A DNA stretch of 64,000 nucleotides, from positions 1 through 64,000 of the forward strand of contig NZ_QJSU01000010.1 of NCBI RefSeq assembly GCF_003217155.1, in the 5' to 3' direction. Origin of the DNA: Psychrobacter fozii. GTDB lineage: Bacteria; Pseudomonadota; Gammaproteobacteria; Pseudomonadales; Moraxellaceae. Below are positions 54,171 through 63,832 of the stretch, in pieces (the first letter of the stretch is position 1; each line of letters starts with the position of its first letter). The notes beneath the pieces were generated by a model that saw nothing but the letters and a program-made list of their open reading frames with translations, was not told the origin of the DNA and did no database searches. The translations under genes and the position numbers were made by a program.

Positions 54171-54671
54171 TTACTGCTGCAGCGTATTAGTCTCATGAAT
54201 CTTTTCAGCAGGATTGTATTGCTCAGAAGATGGTACGGCACCGCTACGATTGTTCTCTTTCATTGATTTGGCCACTTCTGGAGGCATATAATTTTCATCA
54301 TGCTTTGCCAATACTTCACCAGCCACAAAGGTATCGCCTTGCATTTTACCAGTGGCAACCACACCTGAGTTTTCAGCGAATAAATCTGGCAAAATACCTT
54401 GATAAGTCACTGGAACGGTTGACTCAAAATCAGTAATCGCAAACTCAACATTCAGTGGATTATCTGCTGCACGCTGTACGCTACCTGCGACCACCATACC
54501 ACCTGCACGAATGCGCTTATTTTGTGGCGCTTCACCTTTGGCGATGGCAGTAGCGTCAAAGTAGTAGTCCGTCTGTTGCCCAATAGCATACAGCACCAGT
54601 ACTACGGCTATTGCGGCTCCTGCAAGCGTAAACATAACCCACATCAGTTTTTTGCGACGAACTGCATTCAT
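54171..54671 (-). CDS. ccmE: Cytochrome c maturation heme chaperone CcmE
   Basis: A 166-residue membrane-anchored periplasmic protein. One N-terminal helix is followed by a beta-barrel domain, and the heme-binding His124 lies in [13 protein letters not shown] with Tyr128 nearby. It accepts heme from CcmABCD and delivers it to the CcmFH ligase. A 35-residue hydrophilic tail follows the heme site. It is the last ccm gene here; ccmF, ccmG and ccmH do not follow. Confidence 0.95.
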   Translation of the reverse strand: MNAVRRKKLMWVMFTLAGAAIAVVLVLYAIGQQTDYYFDATAIAKGEAPQNKRIRAGGMVVAGSVQRAADNPLNVEFAITDFESTVPVTYQGILPDLFAENSGVVATGKMQGDTFVAGEVLAKHDENYMPPEVAKSMKENNRSGAVPSSEQYNPAEKIHETNTLQQ

Positions 54672-54915
54672 ACCACTACCTCATTGATGAGTCGCTGTTT
54701 TACAAACCATAATCAATCTATAAAACAGAAAAATTTGAAGGAACTACCATTAGAAAAACTTTCTAAAAATGTCTTTCTAATCGTACTCTTCTAACGGCTA
54801 TATGGTAGCATTTTTCGGACAAATCAATAGGCCTTATAGTGAGGTATGATGTTACCCATTGATGAATGGCTCACTGACCATCTATGCACTAAAGTCATGA
54901 TATCGAAATGTTTTT

Positions 54916-55137
54916 TTAACGAGAGTGCTTGGTCGCAGATGGTGTTGCTTTAGTCGTACGCTGTGCCTGACGTGCTTGCTGAATTGTCAGCTGCTTGATA
55001 AGAGCTTGTCTCTGGCGGCGACTATAAGCAATAAAAATCAGCATCGCGCCAACCGTGATGGCCCAACATGACCAAACAAAAACACCATGCTTACCCATGG
55101 CGATGAACTCAGATACGCTATAAAAATAGGGCTGCAT
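54916..55137 (-). CDS. ccmD: Heme exporter subunit CcmD
   Basis: A 73-residue protein with one membrane helix (VWSCWAITVGAMLIFIAYS) and a basic cytoplasmic tail RRQRQALIKQLTIQQARQAQR. The motif SEFIAMGKHGVFVWSCW is typical of CcmD, which helps release holo-CcmE from CcmC. It follows ccmC by 16 nt. A 244-nt gap separates it from ccmE. Confidence 0.9.
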   Translation of the reverse strand: MQPYFYSVSEFIAMGKHGVFVWSCWAITVGAMLIFIAYSRRQRQALIKQLTIQQARQAQRTTKATPSATKHSR

Positions 55138-55153
55138 AATCGTTTCCTAGCCG

Positions 55154-55942
55154 TTATTTATGTTGACCACGGATGTATTCTTTCACCCATGCTTTGCCTT
55201 GGTCACGATACAATATCAAAGTATTGGTACGATAAATTGCTAACGTTGCCACCAGTAAATAGCTACCAATTACCATCAATAGCAATGGCATCCACATATC
55301 TGCCGACATCTTTGGCGCTGAGGTCAAACTAAAAGTCGAACCTTGATGCAACGTATTCCACCACTGTACTGAGTACTTGATAATCGGTAAGTTCACGGCA
55401 CCAACAATCGATAAAATAGCTGCCGCTTTGCCTCGATTGGCAGTATGCTCAAAGGCTGCGAACAATGCCATAACACCAGCATATAAAAATGCCAAAATCA
55501 GCATAGACGTCAAACGTGCATCCCAGACCCAATAAGTGCCCCAAGTGGGTTTTGCCCAAATGGAGCCTGTAATCAAGCTAATAATACAGAGCAAGAAGCC
55601 TATGGGAGCAATCGCCTGAGCCACCAAACTGGCCGTCTTAATCTTCCAGACCAAATAAATTGCCCCTAGTATAGCGAGTGCAAAATAAATAGAAATCGCA
55701 AGACCAGCAGCTGGTACGTGGATAAAGATAATGCGGTAGCTATTGCCCTGCAAATAGTCAGGTGGTGCAAAAGCAAGCCCCCAAACACTACCTATAAGCA
55801 GGCAGATACTGGCTAATATGGCCAACCACTTAACCCAAGGTCCAAAGATACGGAAAAACTCCTTGGTACCCACAGTGGTCAAAAAGCCTTGCCAAATGCG
55901 CTGCCACAGGCTAGGAGATGAGACGTTATTCAGGTTGGGCAT
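55154..55942 (-). CDS. ccmC: Heme exporter protein CcmC
   Basis: A 262-residue membrane protein with six helices and the tryptophan-rich WGTYWVWDARLTS motif that binds heme, plus conserved histidines in FIHVPAAGLAI and FEHTANRG. It attaches heme to CcmE. Preceded by ccmB with a 214-nt gap. Confidence 0.96.
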   Translation of the reverse strand: MPNLNNVSSPSLWQRIWQGFLTTVGTKEFFRIFGPWVKWLAILASICLLIGSVWGLAFAPPDYLQGNSYRIIFIHVPAAGLAISIYFALAILGAIYLVWKIKTASLVAQAIAPIGFLLCIISLITGSIWAKPTWGTYWVWDARLTSMLILAFLYAGVMALFAAFEHTANRGKAAAILSIVGAVNLPIIKYSVQWWNTLHQGSTFSLTSAPKMSADMWMPLLLMVIGSYLLVATLAIYRTNTLILYRDQGKAWVKEYIRGQHK

Positions 55943-56156
55943 GGGGATAAACCTATTTGCGCAGCTCTTTGGTCATAACGGACACAGCACACTATGGGCG
56001 CTATTATCTATGAACCTGCTGGCGTTAAACACTGGATAGAATCTACAAGTGATTGTTTGCGTATTAAGTTGGCTATTATAGCAAAATTACCCGTTTTCAA
56101 CAGACTGTTAATATAAAGGTTTTTTATGAGGACTGTTGATGCATCCTACTTGGCTT

Positions 56157-56888
56157 TTAATTAAGCCACGCCATTTTTAAGGTCATCGCAATTACCCATG
56201 GCATAATCAAAACCGAAATAATACTGCCTGCCAATAACAACGCTAAAATAGGCAAGCCATTTAGACCAGAAGCGAATAAATCAACGGCACCAGTCGCAAA
56301 AATCAATACCGGCAACTGCATAGGCAAAGCGATTAATGGCACAAGCACCGCGCCATTTTTCAATGATAGCGTTAAACTGCTGGCAACTGCTGACAGCATC
56401 AACAGCATGGGACTACCCGTCACAATAGAGGCCATTAGTATCCACGCCTCAAACCAACTGAGCTGAAACAATGGTACGGCAAGCAAGCTGAGCGCTGCCA
56501 CAATACCACTACTAAAAATCCAATGAATCACCAAACGTATCAATACCCACAATGGCAATGAAGCGTTGGCAACGACCAACTGTGCGAGCGTACCATTATC
56601 AAGTGCCGGCTTAAATAGTCCATCAACGCCCATTACTAGTGATAATAGCGCGGCAATCCATACGGCAGACACACCGAGGCGCTGCAATAGCGCAGGCTCG
56701 CTACCTACTGCTAGCGGAAATAACGTAATAATGACTAGAAACAGTACTAAAGGATACAACCACTGCACTGCTCCTTGCTGCTTCACTTGCCATTCACGAC
56801 GCCACAACTGCATAAAACTGATGCCGCGCACAGCCGATACGATAACGTTCGAGCCTTTATCTGTTGTTTGTACGGGGCTGTCTGTCAT
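56157..56888 (-). CDS. ccmB: Heme exporter permease CcmB
   Basis: A 243-residue membrane protein with six helices. The sequence WRREWQVKQQGAVQWLYPLVLFLVI at the start and ALDNGTLAQLVVANASLPLWVLIRLVIHW fit CcmB, partner of the ATPase CcmA. ccmA ends 75 nt upstream. Confidence 0.93.
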   Translation of the reverse strand: MTDSPVQTTDKGSNVIVSAVRGISFMQLWRREWQVKQQGAVQWLYPLVLFLVIITLFPLAVGSEPALLQRLGVSAVWIAALLSLVMGVDGLFKPALDNGTLAQLVVANASLPLWVLIRLVIHWIFSSGIVAALSLLAVPLFQLSWFEAWILMASIVTGSPMLLMLSAVASSLTLSLKNGAVLVPLIALPMQLPVLIFATGAVDLFASGLNGLPILALLLAGSIISVLIMPWVIAMTLKMAWLN

Positions 56889-56963
56889 TATCCGTCCTTT
56901 TACCTATGCTACTTATAGTTACCGCACTTATTGAAGCTATCACACTTATTATAGCTATTGCAT

Positions 56964-57593
56964 TCATACCATATAATTTGACAAATCGAGCACTTGATTG
57001 GCAACACCAACGGCCTGATGACTGGTCATTAATATTGAGCCACCAGCATTGGCAAAGTCACTTAATCTGTCTTCCATTCGTACCACCATATCGACATCAA
57101 GCGCAGTAAAAGGCTCATCAAGTAACCACAGAGGTGTGATATCAGGGGTCAGTAGATATAATCTTGCGAGGGTAATACGGCGTGTCTGCCCAGCAGATAA
57201 ATGACTTGAGCTAACGGTCTCAAACCCTTGTAATCCTACCCAAGCGAGCGCATCATCGATATCAGTGACACTTGGTGTGATACCATATAAATTCAGTAGA
57301 AATGTTAGATTTTGCGCGACGGTGAGATTTGGATGAATACCCAATTGGTGCGAAACATATAGAGGTTGAATAGGCAGACTTACAGCCCCTTGGTAAACAA
57401 CCTCACCAGTCATCACTGGCAGTAATCCAGCCAGCTGCATCAATAATGTCGTTTTACCCGTACCATTTGCACCAATTAAATGACAAATGCTACCTGCAGA
57501 TAAATTGAGAGAGACTTCTTCACATAAAGGTATTTCACCGCGCTGGACTGTCAAACCGTCAAGCACCAGTAAAGGCGTATCCAAAGCTGTCAT
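56964..57593 (-). CDS. ccmA: Heme exporter ATPase CcmA
   Basis: A 209-residue ABC ATPase. Walker A is GANGTGKTT, the signature is LSAGQTRRITLARL, and Walker B ends in LLDEPFTALD. Short length and position before ccmB identify it. The ATG at 57593 was chosen because GAGG lies five bases upstream; a TTG directly before it is not needed. It is divergent from the helical protein gene at 57670. Confidence 0.93.
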   Translation of the reverse strand: MTALDTPLLVLDGLTVQRGEIPLCEEVSLNLSAGSICHLIGANGTGKTTLLMQLAGLLPVMTGEVVYQGAVSLPIQPLYVSHQLGIHPNLTVAQNLTFLLNLYGITPSVTDIDDALAWVGLQGFETVSSSHLSAGQTRRITLARLYLLTPDITPLWLLDEPFTALDVDMVVRMEDRLSDFANAGGSILMTSHQAVGVANQVLDLSNYMV

Positions 57594-57669
57594 CAAAACC
57601 TCTCATTATTTATCAAACAGTAATCAATATTCACCACAAACAAATATGATGTTCATGGCATAATACTTT

Positions 57670-58776
57670 ATGCTTACCACAAACACCCAGTATAACAAAT
57701 TGTCGATTACTATGACCTCAAAACCTATGCAGACTTCAAAAGATAACCAAAACCTAGACTTAGAAACAAACACGTCGACGTTCACTATTAATAACTTAAT
57801 CGACGCCCAAGTTGATTTTATGCAGCAATGGTTACGCCAGCAGGCTGAGCCACTGAGTATGGAAGCTTGGCAATGGTTTGGCGCACAACCACTTAACAAA
57901 TATATCAGTCGTGATAACTTGCAGCATTTGATGAGTGACTGGCTACTGAGCCAGCCCATGACGGCGGTGATGCGTAAGGATATCCGTGACATCTTGCACA
58001 CGGTTATTTATCACCCAGTCAATGATAACGTACCCCTATCCGAGCTAGTAGATGATACACAGGTTGAGACACTAGCCAACTATGTAGGCAGTCATGAACA
58101 GCAGCGCAATGTTTTAATTCACACACTAGTTGGCAATGAAACCTTTGCAGACTTACTGACCCAAACGCTATATCACGCGATTAACGACTTTATGGAAAGC
58201 ACACTAGATAAAGCGGGCGGTGTGGGTAAATTGATGAAACTGGGACGCAGCTCTTTTGAAAAGGCGACCAACAGAAACCTTGACGAAAAACTACAAGCTT
58301 ATTTGCACCGTAATATTAAAGATTTAACACGTCGAGCAGAAGCCAATGCACAAGCACATCTATCAAATGAAGAAGTGGCACGGTTACTAGTCACTGGTTG
58401 GGCGCGCATCAAAGAGCAACCAGTTAGTCATTTGCAAACTTATCTGCATGACGAGACTGACAACAGTAGTATCGATCATATCGAAGCCAGTATTCAGCAG
58501 AGCTATAACCGACTGCGCGTGTCACCTTATTTGCATACACTAGCAGTAGCAAGCATCGATACTTGGTATGACAATCATCAAGCAGACACGATTGCGACTG
58601 TTGCTGCCAGTTTGCATATTGATGAGCAGGCCATGACACAGTTTAGTACGGCGCTACTGCCTGTCGTACACGATGCGCTTGATAGCCCATGGTTTGTGGC
58701 ACATATCCGTGAGATGTTAGAGGCATTTTATGCACAATCGCATATTAAAGAAGGATTGGCACTCAATAACGAGTAA
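57670..58776 (+). CDS. Conserved helical protein of unknown function
   Basis: A 368-residue soluble protein, almost entirely helical by eye, with no signal or membrane segment. Two parts can be seen: an N-terminal half (PLSMEAWQWFGAQPLNKYISRDNLQHLMSDWLLSQPMTAVMRKDI) and a C-terminal half with RRAEANAQAHLSNEEVARLLVTGWARI. I do not recognise the family. Possible starts are 57670 and 57712; neither has a ribosome site. It is followed after 65 nt by the YbjN-like gene, so the two may be linked. Confidence 0.7.
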   Translation: MLTTNTQYNKLSITMTSKPMQTSKDNQNLDLETNTSTFTINNLIDAQVDFMQQWLRQQAEPLSMEAWQWFGAQPLNKYISRDNLQHLMSDWLLSQPMTAVMRKDIRDILHTVIYHPVNDNVPLSELVDDTQVETLANYVGSHEQQRNVLIHTLVGNETFADLLTQTLYHAINDFMESTLDKAGGVGKLMKLGRSSFEKATNRNLDEKLQAYLHRNIKDLTRRAEANAQAHLSNEEVARLLVTGWARIKEQPVSHLQTYLHDETDNSSIDHIEASIQQSYNRLRVSPYLHTLAVASIDTWYDNHQADTIATVAASLHIDEQAMTQFSTALLPVVHDALDSPWFVAHIREMLEAFYAQSHIKEGLALNNE

Positions 58777-58841
58777 CTCAACATTTTGAGTTATGCAGCA
58801 GACGCTATTATCATTCACTTATTGATCAGCAACCTATAATT

Positions 58842-59618
58842 ATGAGCCAAACAACTAAACTCAGCTTGTGGCAAAAACTCAAACAGTTATTGACTGCCGC
58901 TACACCGCAGGCTGTTGCTGACACTGATATGAGTAATGATGATATAACTAATGGTTATAGTGGCTCACATGACCATAATGACTCGCATAACAACCATAAT
59001 AAGAGTGATTCTAACTCTACCACTGAAAATGAAAGCAAGCATGTACAAACTAATGCTTTAAGCTTAGAGAAAGAAAAACCCGAACAACATGACACACTTA
59101 TTATCGACTTTTTGAAACAGTACTTTCATACCAAAAAATGGCACTATACTTACCATCGCCCGAAAGCCAATGATGAACAGCAATCGCACCATTTGTCTTT
59201 TTCGATGCGTCATAAACAATTGATCTCTGCTTATCTATTTCGTTGGCAGGAGCAAAACAAACTGCTGGCCGTCTATGGTATTTTGCCATTTTCAATCCCA
59301 GAGAGTCATCAAAGCGCTGCGATGCTACTAATCACTCAAATCAATTACAACATGATGATTGGTAACTTGGAGATGGATGTCAATGACGGAGAAATACGCT
59401 ACAAAACTGCCATCGATGTCGAAGCAGTTGATATCGACAAGGCGCTTATCGAACACTTACTACAAAGTGTGGTTGCTATGACCACTGTCGCCCATGAGTT
59501 ATTTAGTGATTTGATCAATAATCAAGACCCTGCAGAAGACATGCAAACATTACTTGCAGAGCTACACCAACAAGCAGACGCTCGCTCGTTCTTTTTGCCC
59601 ACGCAGTTTGTGCAATAG
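58842..59618 (+). CDS. YbjN-domain protein
   Basis: A 258-residue cytoplasmic protein. After 20 residues, a low-complexity linker rich in His, Asn, Asp and Ser (about residues 35-75) leads to a domain with INYNMMIGNLEMDVNDGEIRYKTAIDVE, the hallmark of the YbjN family (PF10722). The family was proposed as a sensory regulator and is fold-related to type III secretion chaperones; the role is unclear. Follows the unknown helical protein. Confidence 0.75.
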   Translation: MSQTTKLSLWQKLKQLLTAATPQAVADTDMSNDDITNGYSGSHDHNDSHNNHNKSDSNSTTENESKHVQTNALSLEKEKPEQHDTLIIDFLKQYFHTKKWHYTYHRPKANDEQQSHHLSFSMRHKQLISAYLFRWQEQNKLLAVYGILPFSIPESHQSAAMLLITQINYNMMIGNLEMDVNDGEIRYKTAIDVEAVDIDKALIEHLLQSVVAMTTVAHELFSDLINNQDPAEDMQTLLAELHQQADARSFFLPTQFVQ

Positions 59619-59684
59619 AACTATAGCTATCGTTAGCCATTTACCTAACTGTCCCACTCACCCGTTTAGAAAATCATCGCCCTT

Positions 59685-60593
59685 ATGCTAAAAATTGCTT
59701 ACTCTGATATTTTTCGTTACTCAGTGCCTGAAAAGCATCGCTTCCCTATGCAGAAGTACACCATGATTCCTGAGCGCTTAGTGGCCGAAGGGACTATCAC
59801 GACCGATAACTTTTTTGCGCCGGCACGTTTAAGTGAAGATGAGATTTTGACCACCCATACGCATGACTACTGGTATCAACTGAAAACGCAAACGTTACCA
59901 CGAAAAGAAGCCCGTGCCATCGGTTTTGAGATGACAACAGAGCTGGTAGAGCGTGGTCGTTATATTGCCCATGCCACCTATGAATGCGCATTATATGCAC
60001 AGCAATATGGCATGGCAATGAATGTCGCAGGTGGCACACATCACGCGTTTGCCGATCATGGCGAAGGGTTTTGTGTCTTTAACGATGTTTGTATTGCTAG
60101 CAATTTATTATTAGATCGCGGATTGGCACAAAATATTTTGGTTATTGATTTAGACGTACATCAAGGTAATGGCAACGCTAGCATCATGGCAGATGAGCCA
60201 CGCGTTTTTGTGTTCAGTATGCATGGAGCAAAGAATTATCCTTTTCGCAAGCAAATATCAGATTTAGATATTGAGCTAGATAACGATACAGGTGATGCCG
60301 AGTATTTACAGATATTAAAGGATACGCTACCGCGCTTGATAAAAGAGTTTGCACCCGACATGATTTTTTATCAGTCTGCGGTAGACGTATTGGCCACTGA
60401 TAAATTAGGGAAGCTTGGCTTGACGATGGAGGGTTGCAAAGCGCGTGATGAATATGTGTTGCAGCAAGCAAAAACCGCCAACATCCCTGTTGCTATCGTG
60501 ATGGGTGGTGGCTATTCAGAAGATATCGAAGATGTGGTTGAAGCGCACTGCAATACTTTCCGTCTGGCGCAGCAGATATTCTTTGGTAAGTAA
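59685..60593 (+). CDS. Histone deacetylase-family hydrolase
   Basis: A 302-residue zinc amidohydrolase. The active site includes AGGTHHAFADHGEGFCVFNDVCIA, the metal motif LDVHQGNGNASI and a third acidic site near the VDVLATDKLGKLGLT segment, with GGGYS before the C-terminus. It belongs to the bacterial class IV-like HDAC/AcuC group. Natural substrates in bacteria are acetyl-lysine or acetylpolyamines. No acetyltransferase is adjacent. Confidence 0.9.
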   Translation: MLKIAYSDIFRYSVPEKHRFPMQKYTMIPERLVAEGTITTDNFFAPARLSEDEILTTHTHDYWYQLKTQTLPRKEARAIGFEMTTELVERGRYIAHATYECALYAQQYGMAMNVAGGTHHAFADHGEGFCVFNDVCIASNLLLDRGLAQNILVIDLDVHQGNGNASIMADEPRVFVFSMHGAKNYPFRKQISDLDIELDNDTGDAEYLQILKDTLPRLIKEFAPDMIFYQSAVDVLATDKLGKLGLTMEGCKARDEYVLQQAKTANIPVAIVMGGGYSEDIEDVVEAHCNTFRLAQQIFFGK

Positions 60594-60625
60594 ACCGCAC
60601 CTATGCCAACTTAAAGAGTTGGCTA

Positions 60626-61408
60626 CTACAAAAGTGCCGTAATCACCTGCCAGCCCACACGAATACCAAGCACCGTGACAATCAATAAAATAAGCTGACG
60701 AAAACGAGCTTGCGGTAAGTAACGACGCAGGCGAATACCAACCAAAAGAGTGACGATAGATATCACACTAAGCAAAGTAATCAGCTGCCACTCACCACTG
60801 GTCAACGCCATAATCGGTTCACGTAGTACGATAATCTGGGCAACTTTACCCAAGAAATAACACATATTGCCGACTTTCGCGATGGTGTTTTTATCATCGC
60901 TAGCAGACAGCAGATACATCATTAGGATGGTCGACATGGCATTGGTCGCACCGCCAATAACGCCGGCGCTAAAACCCACCATAATCAGCACAGGCTTGGT
61001 ATCTGGTAGACGTATTTGTTTGCCAAGTAAACTACTGATGACATAAAAGGCAATAACCGCTGCCAATGTTAATAAAATATAAGCACTATCTATCCACAGT
61101 AATAACTTGGCACCCAATATACTGCCAAGTAAACTGGTCAATGCCAGTAACCAATAACGCCTGCCATAATAAGTAAAGTTTTGCCAAATCGTACGGCCAC
61201 CACCAGACAACCAAGTCATCGCATTGAGTAATATAGAGGGGAAAATAACCAACACGATTGCGTGTGGTAACGGGTAAATGCTCGCAAGAGCTGTGGTCGT
61301 CACCAACGTCACACCTAGCCCGCTAATACCATGCAGCAGCGACGCCATTGCAAAAATCAAAGTCAGTATTAGCATCTGCGTGCTATCGTTACCCGCCATT
61401 TCCATCAT
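60626..61408 (-). CDS. TauE/SafE-family sulfite/organosulfonate exporter-like permease
   Basis: A 260-residue membrane protein with eight helices, and the TauE/SafE repeats LHGISGLGVTLVTTTALASIYPLPHAI and FSAGVIGGATNAMSTILMMYLL. Family members export sulfite or sulfolactate-type anions; substrate here is unknown. It is convergent with the HDAC-like gene (32-nt gap). The remaining upstream region holds a diverged relative of the palindromic elements. Confidence 0.87.
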   Translation of the reverse strand: MMEMAGNDSTQMLILTLIFAMASLLHGISGLGVTLVTTTALASIYPLPHAIVLVIFPSILLNAMTWLSGGGRTIWQNFTYYGRRYWLLALTSLLGSILGAKLLLWIDSAYILLTLAAVIAFYVISSLLGKQIRLPDTKPVLIMVGFSAGVIGGATNAMSTILMMYLLSASDDKNTIAKVGNMCYFLGKVAQIIVLREPIMALTSGEWQLITLLSVISIVTLLVGIRLRRYLPQARFRQLILLIVTVLGIRVGWQVITALL

Positions 61409-61459
61409 ATGTCATACCACTCGCGGCTTTATATTTACATTTATAGCGACAGCATTAAT

Positions 61460-61595
61460 GACTGCCCTAATTTCAATAATGGCGATAAAAACGCAATAAA
61501 TCTTAGTCAAGTAAAGCAACTAAGGACAGATAATATTTTCATATTACCTGTCCTTAATGCCGTTCGATGTGGACTTAGCCAGTTTCGTTTTGGCG
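61460..61595 (+). mobile_element. Diverged relative of the 174-bp palindromic elements (copy E)
   Basis: The block AATGGCGATAAAAACGC aligns with AATGGTGATAAAAATGA of copy A, followed in both by AGTCAA, CAGATAATAT, ATATTA, CCGTT and TTAGCCA in the same order. A central hairpin joins TAAGGACAG (61521-61529) to CTGTCCTTA (61549-61557) with TAATAT/ATATTA inside. The terminal repeats are no longer recognisable. It lies between the TauE/SafE gene and the coaBC stop. Confidence 0.6.
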
Positions 61596-61631
61596 CATCA
61601 CATACTGTCTTATTTAGATTGAACGCATATC

Positions 61632-63020
61632 TTAGCTATTATGGCGCTGCCAAACTGTTTCACCGATGATACTAGCCAGTTGCTCAGCAATCTTATCTTT
61701 GCTTGCTTTTTCAAGCATGACGCTATCATTCTCATAACGCTCTGAGAAAAATACCTGCATAGCATTATCGTCACTAGCAAAGCCAATATCAGCCCGTGAG
61801 ACATCATTACAAGCAATCAAATCTAAGTTTTTGGAAATAAGCTTACCACGAGCGTAGTGCTCGACATCTTGGGTTTCTGCAGCAAAACCAACGACAAACA
61901 ATTCTGGATGAGCAAGAGAGATAGTGGCCAAAATATCAGGGTTTTTAACCAATTTTAGCGCCATGGCATCTTGCGTTTTTTTGATTTTTTGCGGAGCAGC
62001 CTCTTCCGTACGGTAGTCAGCAACAGCAGCCGTCGCAATAAAGATATCAGCGACTCTCACATTATCATCGGTGCTAACCGTGACATCATCCTGCTCGTCC
62101 CCGCAATCGCAATCACCATGGTGGTCGTGTGAATGTTCGTGTGAGTGGTCATGATGATGACCATGATCGTGGTCGTGGTCATGCTCGTCTTCAGATATGT
62201 ATTGTAGCTCGCTATGTGTACCATCCACACATTGCTGCGCGGCAGTCAGCATATCTTGCGCAGATAAAACATCTATACGCGTGACTTTAAGCGGTGTAGG
62301 CAGTGCCACCTTACCACCTGTGATCAAAATCACCTCGGCACCAGCAGCCACACAAGCACGCGCTAAAGCAAAACCCATTTTTCCGGTAGAGTGATTAGAC
62401 AGATAGCGAACCGGATCAATTGCTTCTACTGTCGGCCCAGCGGTAATCACCACTCGCTTGCCTGCAAGTAGTTGCGGTGTCGTTTGCATGGCATTGAATA
62501 ATAATACTTCGGCCAATAGCTCTTCAGGCTCAGGTAGTCGCCCTGCTCCTACATCACCACAAGCCTGTTCACCGCTTGCAGGCTGTATCACATGATAATT
62601 CATGTCGCCCAGCGTTTGCACATTCAGGTTTACCGCTGGATGCGCCCACATCTGCTGATTCATTGCAGGGGCGACAATGACAGGTGCGGTAGTAGCAAGA
62701 CAAACGGTGGTTAGCAGATCATCCGCCATACCCATCGCAAGACGTGCGAGCGTATTGGCCGAGGCTGGCGCAATGACGATTAAATCTGCCCATTTAGCCA
62801 ATTCAATATGCCCCATCCCTGCTTCTGCTTGCTCGTCCAGTAGTGAGATATGCACCTCATTACCAGTCAACGCTTGTAGGGTCAGCGGTGTGATAAAGGC
62901 CTGTGCACCTGTGGTCATAATGACGCGCACATTAAAGCCCGCTTTAATTAATAAGCGAGCAAATATAGCAGATTTATAAGCGGCGATACCGCCAGTGATA
63001 GCAAGCACAATATTAGACAT
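61632..63020 (-). CDS. coaBC: Bifunctional phosphopantothenoylcysteine decarboxylase/synthetase CoaBC with His-rich insert
   Basis: About 462 residues. It makes 4'-phosphopantetheine for coenzyme A. The CoaC half opens with MSNIVLAITGGIAAYKS and has SANTLARLAMGMADDLL, APAMNQQMW and ACGDVGAGRLPEP. The CoaB half begins VVITAGPTVEAIDPVRYLSN and has KNPDIL and VGFAAET. Between residues 280 and 306, inside CoaB, a stretch has 13 His in 22 residues plus two Cys (304, 306), followed by an acidic segment; CoaBC from other bacteria does not have this. ATG at 63020 fits the family start. Confidence 0.95.
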   Translation of the reverse strand: MSNIVLAITGGIAAYKSAIFARLLIKAGFNVRVIMTTGAQAFITPLTLQALTGNEVHISLLDEQAEAGMGHIELAKWADLIVIAPASANTLARLAMGMADDLLTTVCLATTAPVIVAPAMNQQMWAHPAVNLNVQTLGDMNYHVIQPASGEQACGDVGAGRLPEPEELLAEVLLFNAMQTTPQLLAGKRVVITAGPTVEAIDPVRYLSNHSTGKMGFALARACVAAGAEVILITGGKVALPTPLKVTRIDVLSAQDMLTAAQQCVDGTHSELQYISEDEHDHDHDHGHHHDHSHEHSHDHHGDCDCGDEQDDVTVSTDDNVRVADIFIATAAVADYRTEEAAPQKIKKTQDAMALKLVKNPDILATISLAHPELFVVGFAAETQDVEHYARGKLISKNLDLIACNDVSRADIGFASDDNAMQVFFSERYENDSVMLEKASKDKIAEQLASIIGETVWQRHNS

Positions 63021-63148
63021 AAGCATGGCAACAATAAAAAAGTTGAAAGATAAAATTGCGCTTATAGTAACAATTATGAGATAAGTTGGGTAAGAATTTC
63101 GATATTTACCAAATATCTCTAGCAGCAATCCATTTTCAAGGAGTGATA

Positions 63149-63832
63149 ATGGCGATCAAAGACTGGCATGAAGATGACAGACCACGTGAGAAGTTGTTGA
63201 AGTTTGGTGCGGCTCATTTGTCTGATGCAGAGATATTAGCCATATTTCTACGTACAGGCACCCAATCTCAGTCAGCGATTGAACTGGCTCGTCATTTGAT
63301 CGAGCAGTTTGGTAGCTTAGCAGAACTATTGGCAGCCCCGCAAGATATTGTCCTAGCCTGTCATGGTATCGGCCCTGCAAAATACTCACAGATATTAGCC
63401 TCGCTTGAGATGGGTACGCGCTATCTAGACAGTCAGCTCAAAACAGGCCAAGCACTTGGGCACTCTCAAGCAGTCAAAGATTATATCAGCACCCAGTTGC
63501 GCGGTGAGCATCGTGAAGTTTTTGCCGTTCTTTGTCTGGACAATGCTCTCAACCTGTTAAACTTTGAGATACTATTCACAGGCGGCATCTCATCATGCTC
63601 CGTCTGCATGAAGCATGTACTACGCCACGCGTTGAGTCATGCAGCTAGCCAGTTAATCATCGCACACAATCATCCTCATACAGACTCCAAGCCATCGACA
63701 GCTGACAACTTACTCACCTATGAGCTAAAAAAGGCCTGTGATTTATTAGACATATCTTTAGTCGATCATATCATCGTCGGACGCAACGATACTCTATCCT
63801 ATGCCGAAAGCTGTTTGGCACCTTTTGGGTAG
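63149..63832 (+). CDS. radC: RadC-family JAMM/MPN protein
   Basis: A 227-residue protein. An N-terminal helix-hairpin-helix region (SDAEILAIFLRTGTQSQSAIELA, GIGPAKYSQI) precedes the JAMM metal motif HNHPHTDSKPSTAD, with Glu of the fold in REVFAVLCLDN. RadC was named for DNA repair, but its activity is unproven. The start at 63149 has AAGGAG four bases away from it; an ATG at 63086 does not. It is divergent from coaBC with 128 nt between, a common arrangement. Confidence 0.93.
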   Translation: MAIKDWHEDDRPREKLLKFGAAHLSDAEILAIFLRTGTQSQSAIELARHLIEQFGSLAELLAAPQDIVLACHGIGPAKYSQILASLEMGTRYLDSQLKTGQALGHSQAVKDYISTQLRGEHREVFAVLCLDNALNLLNFEILFTGGISSCSVCMKHVLRHALSHAASQLIIAHNHPHTDSKPSTADNLLTYELKKACDLLDISLVDHIIVGRNDTLSYAESCLAPFG

